The translations under genes were made by a program, and so were the position numbers. From NCBI RefSeq assembly GCF_020687505.1, contig NZ_JAJEQT010000011.1: 64,000 nt of DNA, one strand, 5' to 3'. Numbering within the stretch: the stretch's first letter is position 1; each line of letters begins with the position of its first letter. Shown here piece after piece: positions 62,929 through 64,000 of the stretch. Below the pieces are notes generated by a model that saw only the letters and a list, made by a program, of their open reading frames with translations, made no database searches and was not told where the DNA came from. The stretch comes from Coprococcus_C hominis (lineage in GTDB: Bacteria > Bacillota > Clostridia > Lachnospirales > Lachnospiraceae).

Positions 62929-63669
62929 CTAATCCTGTGATTTCATATAACGGAAGAACATTGCCTGAAACTCTTTCTGTCTGGAGCGAGAGATCGTCAG
63001 CATGCTATTATCCGACAGTGTCAGTTCGGTTGTATTCAGGTATGTTACATGCTGGAGATTCACTAAGTAACTGTTATGTGCATACGCAAAATAAAAATCA
63101 TGCAGTAATGCATGCAGGTCACTTAGAGAACTTTTGCATATAATCTTGTCATTATAAGCATAGTAGGGGCTGTTCTTCGATACATAAATCTTCGAACAGC
63201 CACGTCCGCGTGCGATATACATAATCTCCGACGCAGGGAGTTTTATGTGTGTGCTGTACCATCCGGCATGGATAAAAGGCTCTGTTTTCTCGGTCTGAAT
63301 ATGAGCAACAATCGAAGCAAGTTTCTCCACCATATGTTCATCTGACCATGTTTTGAGCAGATAGCGGTATGGCTCAGACTCAAATGATTCCGGCGTTGGC
63401 GACTGCTTCCCGGAACAGAAAACCAGTGTGGAGCTTGGGAATTTCTCACGAAAAGATTTGGCAAATACCGTTCCATTTACATCTGGAAGTTGGATATCTA
63501 AGATCAGTAAATCAATCGTATAGAAATTTGGAAAGTCTGCTTCGAATTCACTTGCTGAGAGGTAGCTGTAGAATTTGCAGGTTTCTGATGGTAGTCCTGC
63601 GCGAAGCAATAAACATTTCATATGATCTATAAATAAAGTATCATCATCACAAATAACAATATGATACAT
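62929..63669 (-). CDS. LytTR response regulator
   Basis: 246 residues. The receiver domain has acidic DDD at 8-10, the phosphorylated Asp in LLILDIQLPD (about 58) and VFCSGK. The LytTR DNA-binding domain (about 140-240) has IARGRGCSKIYV, FYFAYAHNSYLVNLQHV and LTISRSRQKEF. LytTR proteins bind paired sites 21 bp apart, as found at 63755 and 54685. AAAGGAG precedes the ATG. It is cotranscribed with the kinase. Confidence 0.93.
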   Translation of the reverse strand: MYHIVICDDDTLFIDHMKCLLLRAGLPSETCKFYSYLSASEFEADFPNFYTIDLLILDIQLPDVNGTVFAKSFREKFPSSTLVFCSGKQSPTPESFESEPYRYLLKTWSDEHMVEKLASIVAHIQTEKTEPFIHAGWYSTHIKLPASEIMYIARGRGCSKIYVSKNSPYYAYNDKIICKSSLSDLHALLHDFYFAYAHNSYLVNLQHVTYLNTTELTLSDNSMLTISRSRQKEFQAMFFRYMKSQD

Positions 63670-63754
63670 AGTCTGGAGTCTCCTTTTAATAACTCAATTT
63701 AATAAAATACTTGTTCTATTTTATCATATATATTTTGGAAAAAAAGATGTTCCT

Positions 63755-63790
63755 GTGCAAAAACTGCATCGCAATCTGCAAAAATCGACA
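63755..63790. promoter_or_regulatory. LytTR-like operator, site 2
   Basis: TGCAAAAA half-sites (first reads TGCAAAAAC at 63756, second at 63777), 21 bp apart and matching site 1 at about 30 of 36 bases. It lies between the divergent regulator gene and the gene at 63879, so it could control both. Confidence 0.58.
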
Positions 63791-63878
63791 TGGGGGTTGA
63801 ATACGAAATGCGTCCAAGTACTATAAAAGCGGGTACAGCATTTGAAAAAATTAAGGAAATAGAGGAGCGAGGACGTCA

Positions 63879-64000
63879 ATGATAGCAGGAATTGTATATG
63901 TGATAGCAGGAATTTTTTGGGCATTTGTATGTGGGGAAGAAGTGAGAAAAAAGAACTATGATCCAACAGCATGGTATGTGCTTGGTTTTATATTTGGTGG
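63879..64000 (+). CDS. Partial small membrane protein at right edge
   Basis: Forty codons are visible, starting MIAGIVYVIAGIFWAFVCG, a hydrophobic helix, then EEVRKKNYDPTAWYVLGFIFGG and the edge. GAGG is six bases before the ATG. The charged loop followed by another hydrophobic segment suggests a two-helix protein. It stands divergent from the LytTR system with a matching operator in its promoter region, so it is a candidate target. Family unknown. Confidence 0.65.
   Translation, partial: MIAGIVYVIAGIFWAFVCGEEVRKKNYDPTAWYVLGFIFG

Overview
The window is a chromosomal origin region of a low-to-mid GC, Gram-positive anaerobe. The gene content fits Lachnospiraceae (Clostridia), perhaps Coprococcus-like, although the genus is a guess from gene style only. 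Pointers are the rpmH/dnaA/dnaN/recF/gyrB/gyrA block, a SipL-type spore coat protein, an oxygen-sensitive two-subunit fumarase, DUF5685, DUF3881 and DUF4446 family proteins, Bacillus-type parS sites, and strong Shine-Dalgarno sequences before nearly every gene.

Layout. 1-3.7 kb: a partial TerB-like gene, Maf, a J-domain protein, a DUF5685 protein and a small zinc-ribbon membrane protein. 3.8-4.3 kb: a tRNA operon (Ser-GCT, Asn-GTT, Cys-GCA). 4.4-11 kb: a large membrane protein, an AT-rich AlbA/Schlafen-type ATPase, and fumarase alpha and beta genes split by a DUF4153 gene. 11.1-19.7 kb (all minus): gyrA, gyrB, recF, yaaA, dnaN, dnaA. The origin is bipartite: DnaA boxes upstream of dnaA, and a DnaA-trio plus boxes between dnaA and dnaN. 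20.1-22.8 kb (plus): rpmH, rnpA, yidD, yidC, jag. mnmE follows on the minus strand, then mnmG and rsmG on the plus strand. 27.8-42.0 kb is almost wholly minus (head-on to replication if 18-20 kb is the origin): exonuclease, a phospho-beta-glucosidase plus ROK kinase pair, serS, parB and parA with four perfect parS sites in a 1.27 kb gene-free stretch, argS, a degenerate kinase and a D,D-carboxypeptidase. From 42.2 kb genes are mostly plus: trmB, tRNA-Lys, zinc-ribbon membrane proteins, sipL, ispE, a GntR regulator and a decaying cluster of DUF6273 lipoproteins and membrane-anchored repeat proteins. The window closes with a PD-(D/E)XK nuclease-like protein, an AgrC-type kinase with a LytTR regulator, and the start of a small membrane protein.

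The most unusual signals are non-coding. Two unrelated families of roughly 190-235 bp fold-back repeats (copies at 2119-2352 and 22906-23138; copies at 24818-25042 and 49241-49431) keep their predicted helices through compensatory base changes. mnmE, inverted relative to the usual jag-mnmE-mnmG-rsmG order, sits between one copy of each family.

A second signal is a pair of matching 36-bp sites, each with two TGCAAAAA half-sites exactly 21 bp apart. One lies before the 54.9-60.2 kb cluster and one beside the LytTR regulator. This suggests that the two-component system controls both the small membrane gene next to it and the lipoprotein cluster 3 to 9 kb away. That cluster carries a nonsense codon, a one-base frameshift and a leftover gene tail, so it looks like a recently duplicated, partly eroding surface system.
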